Shown here: positions 16,762 to 24,947 of the stretch, piece by piece | Layout of the letters: each line of letters starts with the position of its first letter | How positions within the stretch are numbered: the stretch's first letter is position 1 | DNA from: Oscillatoriales cyanobacterium | GTDB lineage: Bacteria > Cyanobacteriota > Cyanobacteriia > Cyanobacteriales > Laspinemataceae | DNA: 64,000 nucleotides | Reading direction: 5' to 3' | NCBI GenBank assembly: GCA_011390955.1 | Contig: JAABRM010000025.1 | Span: 1 to 64,000 of the forward strand | The notes under the pieces: model-generated | Database searches by the model: none | What the model saw: the letters and a program-made list of their open reading frames with translations, nothing else | Told to the model about the DNA's origin: nothing | Made by a program: the position numbers and the translations under genes

Positions 16762-18129
16762 ATGTCAGCAAAAGTTATTTTAACCATCACCAAAGGCAAC
16801 CTAACGGGACAAAAATTTGAGTTTGATTCCCGCGCTACTTGTATTATCGGTCGGGCTGATGATTGCTATCCGAAAATACCCGATGATGAATACCATCGCC
16901 CGATTTCCCGTTATCATTGTTTGCTGGATATTAACCCCCCAAATCTCCGGGTGCGGGATTTTGGCAGCAAAAATGGCACCTTTGTTAATGACCAAAAAAT
17001 TGGCCAACGAGAAGCAAATCAAAGCCCCGAAGAAGGGGCAAAAATCAAGTTTCCTGAATATGATTTAAATTCAGGGGATCAAATTAAACTCAGTAATACG
17101 ATTTTTTCGGTGGGTATTGTCTCCGACCCGGAATTTTTACCAACCCCGAATGTGGCTAAAGTGCCGCTTTATCGTGCTACGGTTCATTCTCCTAAACCGA
17201 ATTTATGGGACTGGTTAAAAGGTTTATTAAAGCGGGCAAAAGCTGGAGAAGAAAATTTAAGGTCGATTAAACATTATACCCTATTGCGTAAATTGGGTGA
17301 GGGCGGTTTTGGGGAAGTTTATTTAGCAAAAAATGAGCAAACTGGGGAAGAAGTTGCCCTAAAAATCATGTTGCCACAAGTAGCAGCCAGTCCCCGCGCC
17401 GTGGAAATGTTTCAGCGAGAAATTGAAAATACTAGGGTGTTAAATCATCCCAATATTGTTAAACTGAAAGATGCGGGTTTTGCCGATGGCAATTTCTTTT
17501 TTACTCTAGAATATTGTAACGGTGGCAATATTTGTGATTGGATGCAACAACTTGGCCGAAATTTATCAATTGATGAAGCTTTGGCAATTACTCGACAAGT
17601 TCTGGATGGGTTAATTTATGCTCATCAAGCCGAAATTCCTGCGGTAAAATTGGCCGGTGGTGGTTTTGGTAAAGGTCGCGGTTTGGTGCATCGGGATATT
17701 AAGCCGCCGAATATTTTTTTAGTGCATGAAGGGGGAAAATTTCAGGCCAAAATCGGCGATTATGGGTTATCAAAAGCGTTTGATTTGGCGGGGTTAAGTG
17801 GTTTTACCATGAGTGGTGATAAAGCAGGTTCTCCGGCGTTTATGCCCCGACAACAAGTGATTGATTTTAAGTATGCAGATCCGGCGGTTGATGTGTGGGC
17901 TGTGGCGGCTTGTTTGTATTTTATGTTAACAGGTTTTATTCCCCGCGATTTGAGTGGGCAAGACCCATTTTTGGCGGTGTTGAAAAATAATCCGGTGCCC
18001 ATTCGCGATCGCGCTTCCTGGCTTCCCGAATCTCTGGCCAAAATAATAGATCGCGCCTTATTAGATCAACCAGAATTATATTATAAAACGGCGGCAGAAT
18101 TTAAACAGGCGATCGAAAAAGAAACCTAA
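16762..18129 (+). CDS. FHA-domain Ser/Thr protein kinase
   Basis: A longer frame begins at 16681 inside the palindromic repeats, but the ATG at 16762 follows a GAAAGGAAAT ribosome-binding site and gives a normal FHA start. Residues 5-120 are an FHA phosphothreonine-binding domain (GRADDCYP, SRYHCLL, NGTFVN). Residues 171-450 are a Hanks-type kinase: GEGGFGEVY, Lys201, HRDIKPPN (310-317), DYG (333-335) and AGSPAFMPRQQ. DYG replaces the usual DFG. No transmembrane segment, so a soluble signalling kinase of 455 residues. Targets are unknown. Confidence 0.92.
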   Translation: MSAKVILTITKGNLTGQKFEFDSRATCIIGRADDCYPKIPDDEYHRPISRYHCLLDINPPNLRVRDFGSKNGTFVNDQKIGQREANQSPEEGAKIKFPEYDLNSGDQIKLSNTIFSVGIVSDPEFLPTPNVAKVPLYRATVHSPKPNLWDWLKGLLKRAKAGEENLRSIKHYTLLRKLGEGGFGEVYLAKNEQTGEEVALKIMLPQVAASPRAVEMFQREIENTRVLNHPNIVKLKDAGFADGNFFFTLEYCNGGNICDWMQQLGRNLSIDEALAITRQVLDGLIYAHQAEIPAVKLAGGGFGKGRGLVHRDIKPPNIFLVHEGGKFQAKIGDYGLSKAFDLAGLSGFTMSGDKAGSPAFMPRQQVIDFKYADPAVDVWAVAACLYFMLTGFIPRDLSGQDPFLAVLKNNPVPIRDRASWLPESLAKIIDRALLDQPELYYKTAAEFKQAIEKET

Positions 18130-18162
18130 CCCCAGGGACAAGAAACCAGGGACACAGGGACA

Positions 18163-18227
18163 AGAAACCGGGTTTCTTTAGACAACCCTTGTCACCCCAC
18201 CGGCCCTTACATAGAAACCCGGTTTCT
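18163..18227. repeat. palindrome pair downstream of the RAYT gene
   Basis: AGAAACCGGGTTTCT at 18163-18177 and its reverse-complement form at 18213-18227. The pair and the spacer (TTAGACAACC, then CACCCCAC and CCGGCCC blocks) repeat the arrangement at 16605-16669 and 21119-21183. Confidence 0.95.
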
Positions 18228-18248
18228 AACCGCTTCAGGTTTCTAAGG

Positions 18249-18809
18249 CTACTCTTCAAAAGTTAAATCCTCGCTTATATTCTCCATATTTACATCTTCT
18301 AAAAAATCCCGATAAGCATCCGCTGAAACCAACTCCAATCCATCCAATTTCGGCAAACTACCCCGACGCAAATCAACATATTCTTGATAACTGGAAAACT
18401 CCCAATCCTCTGCTTTCTCCACTAAATTAGCCTCGACGGGATTTAAGTGAATATAGCGAGTTAGGTTTAATAAATATTCGTCTTTATCTACATGAATCGC
18501 CTGAAACCGTCCTTGAAATAGTGACCCTACCCTTTTATACCGTTGATTAATCGCCTTAGCATAAGACAAAGTAAATGCCTGCATCAGCTTAGAAAAATTC
18601 TCAGTTTTCAGATACACTAATAAATGATAGTGATTGGGCATCAAACAATACGCAATAATATCCACGCCGCGATGAATCAAATGGGTTCTTAATTGGCGTA
18701 AAAAATAAACATAGTTATCTCGTTCAAAGAAGATTAGCTGACGGTTATTACCTCGGTTATAAACATGGTAATAATTACCCGCTTGAAAGATAACTTCGCG
18801 ACGTGGCAT
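18249..18809 (-). CDS. REP-associated tyrosine transposase (RAYT, IS200-like Y1 domain)
   Basis: A 186-residue Y1_Tnp protein. The start MPRREVIFQAGNYYHVYNRG is typical of RAYTs. The HUH metal-binding motif is HYH (60-62, in MPNHYHLLV), followed by YAKAINQRY (83-91), the QGRF motif (99-102) and a YIHLNPVEA segment. RAYTs are single-copy, domesticated IS200 relatives that bind and nick the REP palindromes around them. Here an AGAAACCCGGTTTCT palindrome array lies on both sides (18163-18227 and 18850-19123). The frame is intact and the last residues are acidic. Confidence 0.93.
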   Translation of the reverse strand: MPRREVIFQAGNYYHVYNRGNNRQLIFFERDNYVYFLRQLRTHLIHRGVDIIAYCLMPNHYHLLVYLKTENFSKLMQAFTLSYAKAINQRYKRVGSLFQGRFQAIHVDKDEYLLNLTRYIHLNPVEANLVEKAEDWEFSSYQEYVDLRRGSLPKLDGLELVSADAYRDFLEDVNMENISEDLTFEE

Positions 18810-18849
18810 ATCAGGATTTAGGATAAGAAAACCGAGAAAAATTATCGCA

Positions 18850-19123
18850 TCAAACCGGGTTTCTTGTCCAGGGGTCCTGGGGTGAAAAACCTGAAGCGGT
18901 TAGAAACCGGGTTTCTATGGAGGGGTCGGTGGGGTGGCAGAGGTTAACGCAAGAAACCCGGTTTCTTGTCCCTGTGTCCCTGGGGCGGAGGGAAGCCTGG
19001 AGAGGTTAGAAACCGGGTTTCTATGGAGGGGCCGGTGGGGTGGCAGAGGTTAACGCAAGAAACCCGGTTTCTTGTCCCTGGGGCGGTGGGGTGGCAGAGG
19101 TTTCTTAGAGAAACCCGGTTTCT
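18850..19123. repeat. palindromic repeat array upstream of the RAYT gene
   Basis: Five full copies (18902, 18952, 19008, 19058, 19109) and one partial copy near 18853. Spacers carry GGGGTGGCAGAGGTTAACGC and TGTCCCTGGGGCGG-type blocks, giving a repeating pair unit of about 106 bp. Open frames across this stretch arise from the repeats. The remainder to 19212 has two TTGATTTTTTAGTCAACAT copies. Confidence 0.93.
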
Positions 19124-19212
19124 TGCCCCTGCATTAATACTTGATTTTTTAGTCAACATAATATTGATTTTTTAGTCAACATGATTGTTCTTAAAACTTT
19201 ACAAAACTTTAC

Positions 19213-19242
19213 AAAAAAAAAAAAAAAAAGGCGCTTCGCGCC
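19213..19242 (-). terminator. strong intrinsic terminator after the kinase-FGE gene
   Basis: Read on the minus strand, GGCGC-GAA-GCGCC is followed by 17 uninterrupted T. It begins 34 bp after the stop codon. In DGR targets a GC hairpin just beyond the variable region assists retrohoming, so the same hairpin could have a second role. Confidence 0.9.
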
Positions 19243-19275
19243 AAAAGGGAAAAAGAGAAAAAGAGTAGAGGGAAA

Positions 19276-21027
19276 TTAAGTTCTCGGCAGGGAGACGGCA
19301 ACACGAAACCCAATGTAGGAGAGCCGAACGCCGGGACTGTTGCAGCCCCGAAACGCCGAACGGCAGTACCTCGGAACGTCGTTCCAGCTACCACCGCGAA
19401 ACAGCTTATTATTTTTATGGGTAAAAATTTCTTTCAACCAATGGATCCAATTACGCTCGGAATGATAATCATTATCATTCTCATTTGGCCGCGCCAACCC
19501 ATTAGTCGGGGCGCCAGTATAGCTGTCGTGCCAATCGTCTAAACACCACTCCCAAACATTCCCGTGGATGTCATACAAGCCAAAAGCATTGGCGTGTTGA
19601 AAATGACCGACGGGAGTAGTTTTTTCGCGGTAAACGCCTTTAGCACCTGAGCCATAGGTATAATTGCCATCATAGTTGGCCAGGTCGGTTGTCAGGGTTT
19701 CGCCGATGTGAAAGGCTGTGGTCGTTCCGGCTCGTGCCGCATATTCCCACTCAGCTTCACTGGGCAGGCGATAGTTTTTCTCAGTTTTTTGACTTAACCG
19801 CGCACAAAATTCGATGCAGTCATACCATGAAACACATTCAACGGGAAGATTTTCTCCTTTAAATCTTGACGGGTTGGGGTCGAGGTCTATTTGCAGCTTG
19901 GGAAAACTGGCCACTTGCCGCCATTGGGCTTGGGTGACGGGATATTTGCCCATCAGGAAAGGCTTGATGGTGACTTGATGCTGCGGCTTTTCATAATGAT
20001 CCCAACGAGGATCTCCTTCACCAGCAGGGGAACCCATTGTGAAGGTGCCCCCTGGGATAAGTACCATTTCCAGGGTGACGCCATTGCCCAGGTCGGTGAT
20101 GATTTGTTTTGCTTGCCCTTGACTGCGGCTGATTTCTTTCCCCTGGGCGTTGACTTTGACGATGTTAAAGGTAAAGGTGGTAAAAGGACCTAGTAATTTT
20201 AACCACTCAGCGACGGACTGGGGACGGTTTGCTGCTTCTAATTCCAAGCCTTTGAGAATGGCGGCATTTTCCCAGTCAGGGATTTGCGGATTATGCTGTT
20301 TCGGTTCCTGCAAGGGAAGTTGCAACTCATCCCGAAAATTAGCGGGTATCGGGCTTTTACCTGTCCGCAAATTATATAGCGTAGCGGCCAAGGCATAGAC
20401 ATCAGTATATGGGCCGAATTTTCCTTGACTTTTATATTGCTCAATGGGAGCATAACACTCGGTTCTGGAGTTGGTCATGGTGCCGGTTTGTCCGTAGGCA
20501 AACTGTCTGGCTAACCCAAAGTCAATTAACACCGCGCTACTATCACTACGGCGCAACATTATATTGTGGGGTTTAATGTCCCGGTGTAATAACTCTTGGC
20601 TATGTACCAAGGTCAAAGCTGCCCCAATTTGCTCCATAATTTTTAGGGCTTGCTGTTGGGACATGGGGCCATTGTCTTCTACGAGTTCCGCTAGGTTCTG
20701 CCCTTGGATATATTCCATGACCATGCCCATGAGTCCTTGAGATTCCACCACTTCATACACTTGGACAATGTGGGGATGAGGGCATTTTGCCAGCCGTAAT
20801 GCTTCGTTGACAAAACTGACCTGGAGGCTGGTAAATTCGGTGATGGTTTTGTTGGTTTGTTGTTGGGTGTTGAGGGTTTTGATGGCGAAGGTTTTGCCGC
20901 TTTTGTTTTCCGTTGCGGTGTAGGTGCTGCCGAACCCACCGCCACCGAGGATGCCGGTGATGGTGTATTTGCCGTTGTTGAGTTGCTGGTTGGGTTGCCA
21001 GATGACGGGTTGCCAGATTTGGGTCAT
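19276..21027 (-). CDS. Ser/Thr kinase fused to a formylglycine-generating-enzyme-type domain
   Basis: Residues 20-285 are a Hanks kinase (GGGGFGSTY, Lys50, HRDIKPHN near 147, DFGLARQF, then a CYAPIEQY activation segment). A short linker leads to an FGE-sulfatase/SUMF1-type domain (about 315-583): IPGGTFTMGS, MGKYPVTQAQW, RLPSEAEWEYAARAG, YDIHGNVWEW, RGGSW and IGFRV. Such domains adopt the C-type-lectin fold and are the usual variable proteins of DGRs. Kinase-FGE fusions are known DGR targets in filamentous cyanobacteria. Residues 549-571 carry the expected variable-codon pattern. A palindrome array precedes the gene and a strong terminator follows it. Confidence 0.93.
   Translation of the reverse strand: MTQIWQPVIWQPNQQLNNGKYTITGILGGGGFGSTYTATENKSGKTFAIKTLNTQQQTNKTITEFTSLQVSFVNEALRLAKCPHPHIVQVYEVVESQGLMGMVMEYIQGQNLAELVEDNGPMSQQQALKIMEQIGAALTLVHSQELLHRDIKPHNIMLRRSDSSAVLIDFGLARQFAYGQTGTMTNSRTECYAPIEQYKSQGKFGPYTDVYALAATLYNLRTGKSPIPANFRDELQLPLQEPKQHNPQIPDWENAAILKGLELEAANRPQSVAEWLKLLGPFTTFTFNIVKVNAQGKEISRSQGQAKQIITDLGNGVTLEMVLIPGGTFTMGSPAGEGDPRWDHYEKPQHQVTIKPFLMGKYPVTQAQWRQVASFPKLQIDLDPNPSRFKGENLPVECVSWYDCIEFCARLSQKTEKNYRLPSEAEWEYAARAGTTTAFHIGETLTTDLANYDGNYTYGSGAKGVYREKTTPVGHFQHANAFGLYDIHGNVWEWCLDDWHDSYTGAPTNGLARPNENDNDYHSERNWIHWLKEIFTHKNNKLFRGGSWNDVPRYCRSAFRGCNSPGVRLSYIGFRVAVSLPRT
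19315..19383 (-). other. candidate DGR variable region (VR)
   Basis: Codons 549-571 of the kinase-FGE gene lie between the conserved RGGSW and IGFRV motifs. Fourteen residues sit at positions where family members commonly have Asn: N, D, V, Y, F, G, C, N, S, G, V, L, S, Y. All fourteen codons end in C or T, as expected if each derives from an AAC or AAT template codon with A substituted at positions one and two. The fixed codons between them (Pro, Arg, Cys, Arg, Ser, Ala) are the conserved ones. No template repeat or reverse transcriptase is seen in the window. Confidence 0.65.
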
Positions 21028-21094
21028 GGGAGTGAGAAGGTGGGCTGGTTTAGATCGGCTTTGCTACATGGTCTAGAGTAGCATAGAAGGGGTG

Positions 21095-21605
21095 AGAAAC
21101 CGGGTTTCAGGGGGGACAAGAAACCGGGTTTCTTTAGACAACCTTTGCCTCCCCACCGGCCCCTACATAGAAACCCGGTTTCTAACCGCTTCAGGTGTTG
21201 GGACCCTTTGACTTCGGCAAACAAGAAACCGGGTTTCTATGATGTTTGTTGGTGGGTGGCAAGGGTTGACGCAAGAAACCCGGTTTCTGGGGTTCTTGGG
21301 GCCATTTGACTTCGGCAAAGAAGAAACCGGGTTTCTATGATGTTTGTTGGTGGGTGGCAGAGGTTGACGCAAGAAACCCGGTTTCTGGGGAAGAAGAAAC
21401 CGGGTTTCTATGATGTTTGTTGGTGGGTGGCAGAGGTTGACGCAAGAAACCCGGTTTCTGGGGAAGAAGAAACCGGGTTTCTATGATGTTTGTTGGTGGG
21501 TGGCAAGGGTTGACGCAAGAAACCCGGTTTCTGGGGAAGAAGAAACCGGGTTTCTATGAGAGTTGTTGGTTGGTGGCAAGGGTTGACGCAAGAAACCCGG
21601 TTTCT
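21095..21605. repeat. BIME-like array of paired palindromes, 73-bp unit
   Basis: Thirteen copies of the 15-bp palindrome. From 21322 to 21541 the unit is exactly 73 bp (starts 21322, 21395, 21468, 21541). Each unit has one GGG-form and one CCC-form palindrome separated by a 35-bp spacer with GTTTGTTGGTGGGTGGC. An earlier unit at 21224 carries a 25-bp insertion. Copies at 21095, 21119 and 21169 are in a different spacer context. This fills the gap between proC and the kinase-FGE gene. Confidence 0.95.
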
Positions 21606-21623
21606 GGGCCGGTTTCTGGGGCT

Positions 21624-22427
21624 CTAGCTGCCGAGTTCTTGGGACCTTTGGGCGGCTTTGCGGACGGCTTCAATTAAGGCGGAACGAAATCCGGCGCTTT
21701 CTAGTTGGGAAATTCCGGCAATGGTGGTGCCCCCTGGACTGGTGACTCGATCTTTGAGTTCTGCTGGGTGCATTTCCGTTTCTTTGAGTAGTTGCGCGGT
21801 GCCCAAGACGGTGTTTAAGGCTAATTTGGCGGCGATCGCCCGTGGTAAACCAGCCGCAACACCGCCGTCAGTTAAGGCTTCAATGGCGATCGCGACATAA
21901 CCAGGGCCAGAACCAGAAAGTCCCGTGACTGCATCCATCATGGATTCGGGGACTTCCACCACATCCCCCACTGCTTGCAAAATCTGCTGACCTTGTTGCA
22001 AGTGAGACGGTGTAACCAGTTTCCCAGGGGCGATCGCGGTAATACCTGCCCCCACCGTTGCCGGAGTATTGGGCATTGCCCGAATCACAGGCTGTTGGGG
22101 AAATGCCGCCTCCAATTTCCGCAGAGGCACCCCGGCGAGAATAGACAACACCAACTGGTCTTTAGCATCACCGGCAGATAATTGGGCCACCACTGCATCA
22201 AATACTTGGGGCTTAATTGCCAATAAGAGCACCCGATTTGCCAAGGCGACAGCCTGATTATCAGATGTCACCTGAACCTGATATTTTTCACTTAAATATT
22301 CTCTTCGCTGAGGTAGGGGATCGCTAACGATGACCTCTTGAGGCGCATAGACGCTTTGGGCGATTAACCGGGATAAAAGCGCCTCTCCCATTACCCCACC
22401 GCCAATCATGCCTAATTTTATGGACAA
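21624..22427 (-). CDS. proC: pyrroline-5-carboxylate reductase
   Basis: Last enzyme of proline synthesis: it reduces pyrroline-5-carboxylate to proline with NAD(P)H. The N-terminal Rossmann motif GMIGGGVMGEALL (residues 6-18) binds the cofactor. The C-terminal dimerisation and active-site part has GLSGSGPGYVAIAIEAL and a TSPGGTTIAG motif. The 267-residue length is normal. The start codon is TTG (MSIKLGM), which matches the family N-terminus better than the internal ATG. It is the last gene of the pipX-pipY-sepF-proC series, separated from sepF by 52-bp repeats. Confidence 0.95.
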   Translation of the reverse strand: MSIKLGMIGGGVMGEALLSRLIAQSVYAPQEVIVSDPLPQRREYLSEKYQVQVTSDNQAVALANRVLLLAIKPQVFDAVVAQLSAGDAKDQLVLSILAGVPLRKLEAAFPQQPVIRAMPNTPATVGAGITAIAPGKLVTPSHLQQGQQILQAVGDVVEVPESMMDAVTGLSGSGPGYVAIAIEALTDGGVAAGLPRAIAAKLALNTVLGTAQLLKETEMHPAELKDRVTSPGGTTIAGISQLESAGFRSALIEAVRKAAQRSQELGS

Positions 22428-22454
22428 TTTTCTCTAATCCTTTCTGCTAATTAT

Positions 22455-22662
22455 GGATAATTTTAAAACAGTAAGGTGGGCAAAACTTTGCCCACCCTAC
22501 GAATATCGGTAATTTTAAAACAGTAAGGTGGGCAAAACTTTGCCCACCCTACGAATATCGGTAATTTTAAAACAGTAAGGTGGGCAAAATCTTGCCCACC
22601 CTACGAATATGGATAATTTTAAAACAGTAGGGTGGGCAAAACTTTGCCCACCCTAAGAATAG
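22455..22662. repeat. four tandem 52-bp units, each with a GGTGGGCAAA hairpin
   Basis: The GTAAGGTGGG block recurs at 22471, 22523, 22575 and 22627 (the last with GTAGGG), exactly 52 bp apart. Each unit holds GGTGGGCAAA ... TTTGCCCACC, a 10-bp stem. The array lies between sepF and proC. Single copies of the hairpin occur at 42684, 46142 and 46708. Confidence 0.95.
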
Positions 22663-22686
22663 ACTGACTAGCAAAAAGCCAGAAAC

Positions 22687-23328
22687 TTACTGAGAAGCCA
22701 TCCGCATTTGGTCATCATTCCAGTTTCCGGTCGGCGCTATTGGCTGACGCGAAGAGCGGATATGATGTTGCAGGACATCATGGACAACACCAGACTGAGT
22801 GCTGACTTGAACACAGTTCGGTGTAAACAAAAAGATGCTTTCACCAATTCTTTCTTGGTGGCCATCGAGGGCATAAGTGCCACCGGCAATAAAATCGACG
22901 GCTCTTTGAGCTTGGTCGGGATCCATCATGGTGAGATTCAACACCACAGATTTGCGTTCCCGCAGACCTTGGATGGCTTGGGGCATCTCTTCAAAAGAGC
23001 GCGGTTCCATCACCACGACTTCGGTAATCCCATTAGCGGCACCGGGCATTCCAATCACATTACTCATCCCCTTTAAATTTGTATTCATTCCTGTGTCTGC
23101 TCCACCCATACCAATATTTGAAGAACTCATGCCAACAGCACTAACTGTTCTGTCTCGAAGTCTACTACGGGTCTGGCTATTATCGGCAGGGGCGGCTGGG
23201 GCCGGAGGTTGTTCTGAGTACAAATTTTGATAGCCTTGTCCCTCCGTATCTCCATCATAGTATTCATCGTATTCGTCGCCTGGGGTGCCGGTGACGAAAT
23301 CTCGTAACTTAGAAAAAAGGTTGTTCAC
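22687..23328 (-). CDS. sepF: cell division protein SepF (Cdv2)
   Basis: SepF polymers bind FtsZ and the membrane to organise the division septum. The N-terminus ([12 protein letters not shown]) is the amphipathic membrane-binding helix. A long acidic and Gln/Pro/Gly-rich linker covers about 15-100. The conserved C-terminal core (about 105-190) has [20 protein letters not shown], LDPxxAQR-type [20 protein letters not shown] and FLFTPNCV. The GTG start agrees with the family's N-terminus. 213 residues fits cyanobacterial Cdv2. It belongs to the pipX-pipY-sepF-proC order. Confidence 0.95.
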   Translation of the reverse strand: MNNLFSKLRDFVTGTPGDEYDEYYDGDTEGQGYQNLYSEQPPAPAAPADNSQTRSRLRDRTVSAVGMSSSNIGMGGADTGMNTNLKGMSNVIGMPGAANGITEVVVMEPRSFEEMPQAIQGLRERKSVVLNLTMMDPDQAQRAVDFIAGGTYALDGHQERIGESIFLFTPNCVQVSTQSGVVHDVLQHHIRSSRQPIAPTGNWNDDQMRMASQ

Positions 23329-23580
23329 GGTTCACGCTCCCTCATTACATAATGATTCACTCAAGGCCAGAGCTTTCCTGATTAAAACGCCGATTTGATC
23401 TTACAAGTCGATGACTTACTCGTAACTCTGTCCCCTGTTCTTTGCTTGCTCGCGATCGCGGTGTCGCAATTCTTTCCATCCTAACTGGTGGTTGACTGCA
23501 CCTTTTTATCTGCTTTAATCACTTACCCGTAAAGGCTCCCAAACCTGCCGGGATTTCACTACTGTCTTTAGATTAACAGT

Positions 23581-23669
23581 AGGACTTACGCACCAACACA
23601 TAGGGGCAACCACCGCTTTCCGGTTGAGCCCCTACAAACCACCAAATATGGATGTTTTGCGTAAGTCCT
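23581..23669. mobile_element. MITE-like element A, AGGACTTACGCA ends
   Basis: Perfect 12-bp terminal inverted repeats: AGGACTTACGCA (23581-23592) and TGCGTAAGTCCT (23658-23669). The 65-bp core contains a GGGGC ... GCCCC inverted pair. AACAGT occurs just outside both ends, directly on the left and one base away on the right, so it may be a target-site duplication. No coding capacity. Relatives at 25250-25345 and 52976-53063. Confidence 0.75.
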
Positions 23670-23867
23670 GAACAGTATATTTATTATGCCTAGATCGCCA
23701 GCAAGCACCCGTTTTTTGAGTATTGGCAAAGTCCTAGGCTGTAACAATAGGGTACAGGATGCTTTTAATATAGTATAAGTGTCTCGGCGGTTTTGGCATT
23801 TCTGGATCAATTATCTTAAGTTTTTTATTTTTTTGCTAAGTACCTGTGGCAGTTAGCGATCGGGTTG

Positions 23868-24062
23868 TTGTTAGTTGGTTGTTGGTTGTTGGTTGGTGGT
23901 TGGTGGTTGTTGGTTGTTGGTTGTTGGTTGGTTGTTGTTGGTTGTTGGTTATTTGTTATTCGCATATTCGCAATAATGACACCAAATAACTAGCAACAAA
24001 TAACTAACAACGAATAACTAACAACGAATAACTAACAACGAATAACTAACAACAAATAACAA
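23868..24062. repeat. TTGTTGG / AACAACGAATAACT hairpin array
   Basis: A left arm of GGTTGTTGGTTGTTGG units (to about 23950) and a right arm of CTAACAACGAATAA units ending at the pipY stop codon. The arms are complementary. Same family as the arrays at 13631 and 27993. Confidence 0.88.
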
Positions 24063-24063
24063 T

Positions 24064-24726
24064 CTACCTAAATAAAATTTGTCCCAAGCGGACGATAGTG
24101 GCACCTGCTTGGACGGCTAAGGGGTAGTCCCCGGACATTCCCATTGATAAATCTGCCATAGAAATATGCGACCAATTTTGTTGCGCGATCGCTTCACTCA
24201 AATGACGAGCTTGCTGAAAAAAATCTAGATTTTCGGTTTCATTTAAGCCCAAAGGGGCAATGACCATTAAGCCTCTAATATTTAAATTTGTGCAATCATT
24301 TAAAGCGGGTAAGTCTTCCATGAGTTGCGGGATTTCCCAGCCAAACTTATTCGGATCTGGTAATATTTTTACCTGTAAAAGTATTTGCGGCTGCCTAGAT
24401 AATTCCCCCGCTATTCGGTTTAATTTTTCGGCTAAAGCTAAACTATCAACGGAGTGAATCCAGTCAAATAGTTCTAAGGCTTTTTTGGCTTTATTGGTTT
24501 GCAGATGACCGATTAAGTGCCAGGTAATGTCTGATAAATCTGGTAATTGAGCTTTTTTTGCCTCCATATCTTGAATTTTGTTTTCCCCAAAATCTCTAAT
24601 CCCAGCATCATAAGCCGCTCTAATTTCCTCAACGGAAACATATTTGCTGACGGCCATTAGTCGCACTTTGGCGGGCAAGGTTTGGCGAACATTGGTAATG
24701 TTTTCTCTGATGGCTTGACTCATCAT
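24064..24726 (-). CDS. pipY: PLP homeostasis protein PipY (YggS family)
   Basis: A 220-residue fold-type III pyridoxal-phosphate-binding protein without enzymatic activity, needed for vitamin B6 and amino-acid balance. The PLP lysine is in LMAVSKYVS (about residue 28). Other family motifs are FGENKIQDMEAKK, WHLIGHLQTNKAKKAL, GLMVIAPLG and the phosphate-binding SMGMSGDYPLAV plus GATIVRLGQ at the end. The open frame begins with a TTG at 24732; the ATG at 24726 is the natural start. In cyanobacteria pipY lies next to and is functionally linked with pipX, as here. Confidence 0.95.
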   Translation of the reverse strand: MMSQAIRENITNVRQTLPAKVRLMAVSKYVSVEEIRAAYDAGIRDFGENKIQDMEAKKAQLPDLSDITWHLIGHLQTNKAKKALELFDWIHSVDSLALAEKLNRIAGELSRQPQILLQVKILPDPNKFGWEIPQLMEDLPALNDCTNLNIRGLMVIAPLGLNETENLDFFQQARHLSEAIAQQNWSHISMADLSMGMSGDYPLAVQAGATIVRLGQILFR

Positions 24727-24947
24727 TATCAAATATTTAAATAGGGGTTAAAGTGATTTAAATTGGCTGATTGACTAATCTTGATTAAAACTATTAATAT
24801 ATTGAGCAATCATCGGATGGCAATTATCAATAATTAATAGACTGATATCGACAGGATTTTTACAGGAATATGAGAGTTATGAGAAGGCGATCGCGCTCAA
24901 AATATTACCTGTTTAGCGAAAATCCTGAAGGTTGCCTGAAGTTTTAA

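Larger units (their letters stand above)
23329..24063. other. 735-bp gap between pipY and sepF filled with mobile-type repeats
   Basis: The sepF promoter region, a MITE-like element (23581-23669) and a TTGTTGG hairpin array (23868-24062). A 74-codon minus-strand frame crosses the MITE and has no features of a real gene. The length is unusual for two genes that are adjacent in most cyanobacteria. Confidence 0.6.

Noticed and set aside
21322-21605. Regular 73-bp repeats as a CRISPR array
   Set aside because: The whole unit repeats, including the parts that would be spacers, and it is made of two palindromes; no cas genes are near. It is a BIME-like array.
23586-23810. 74-codon ORF on the minus strand
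   Set aside because: It runs through a MITE-like element and has no domain or ribosome-binding site.
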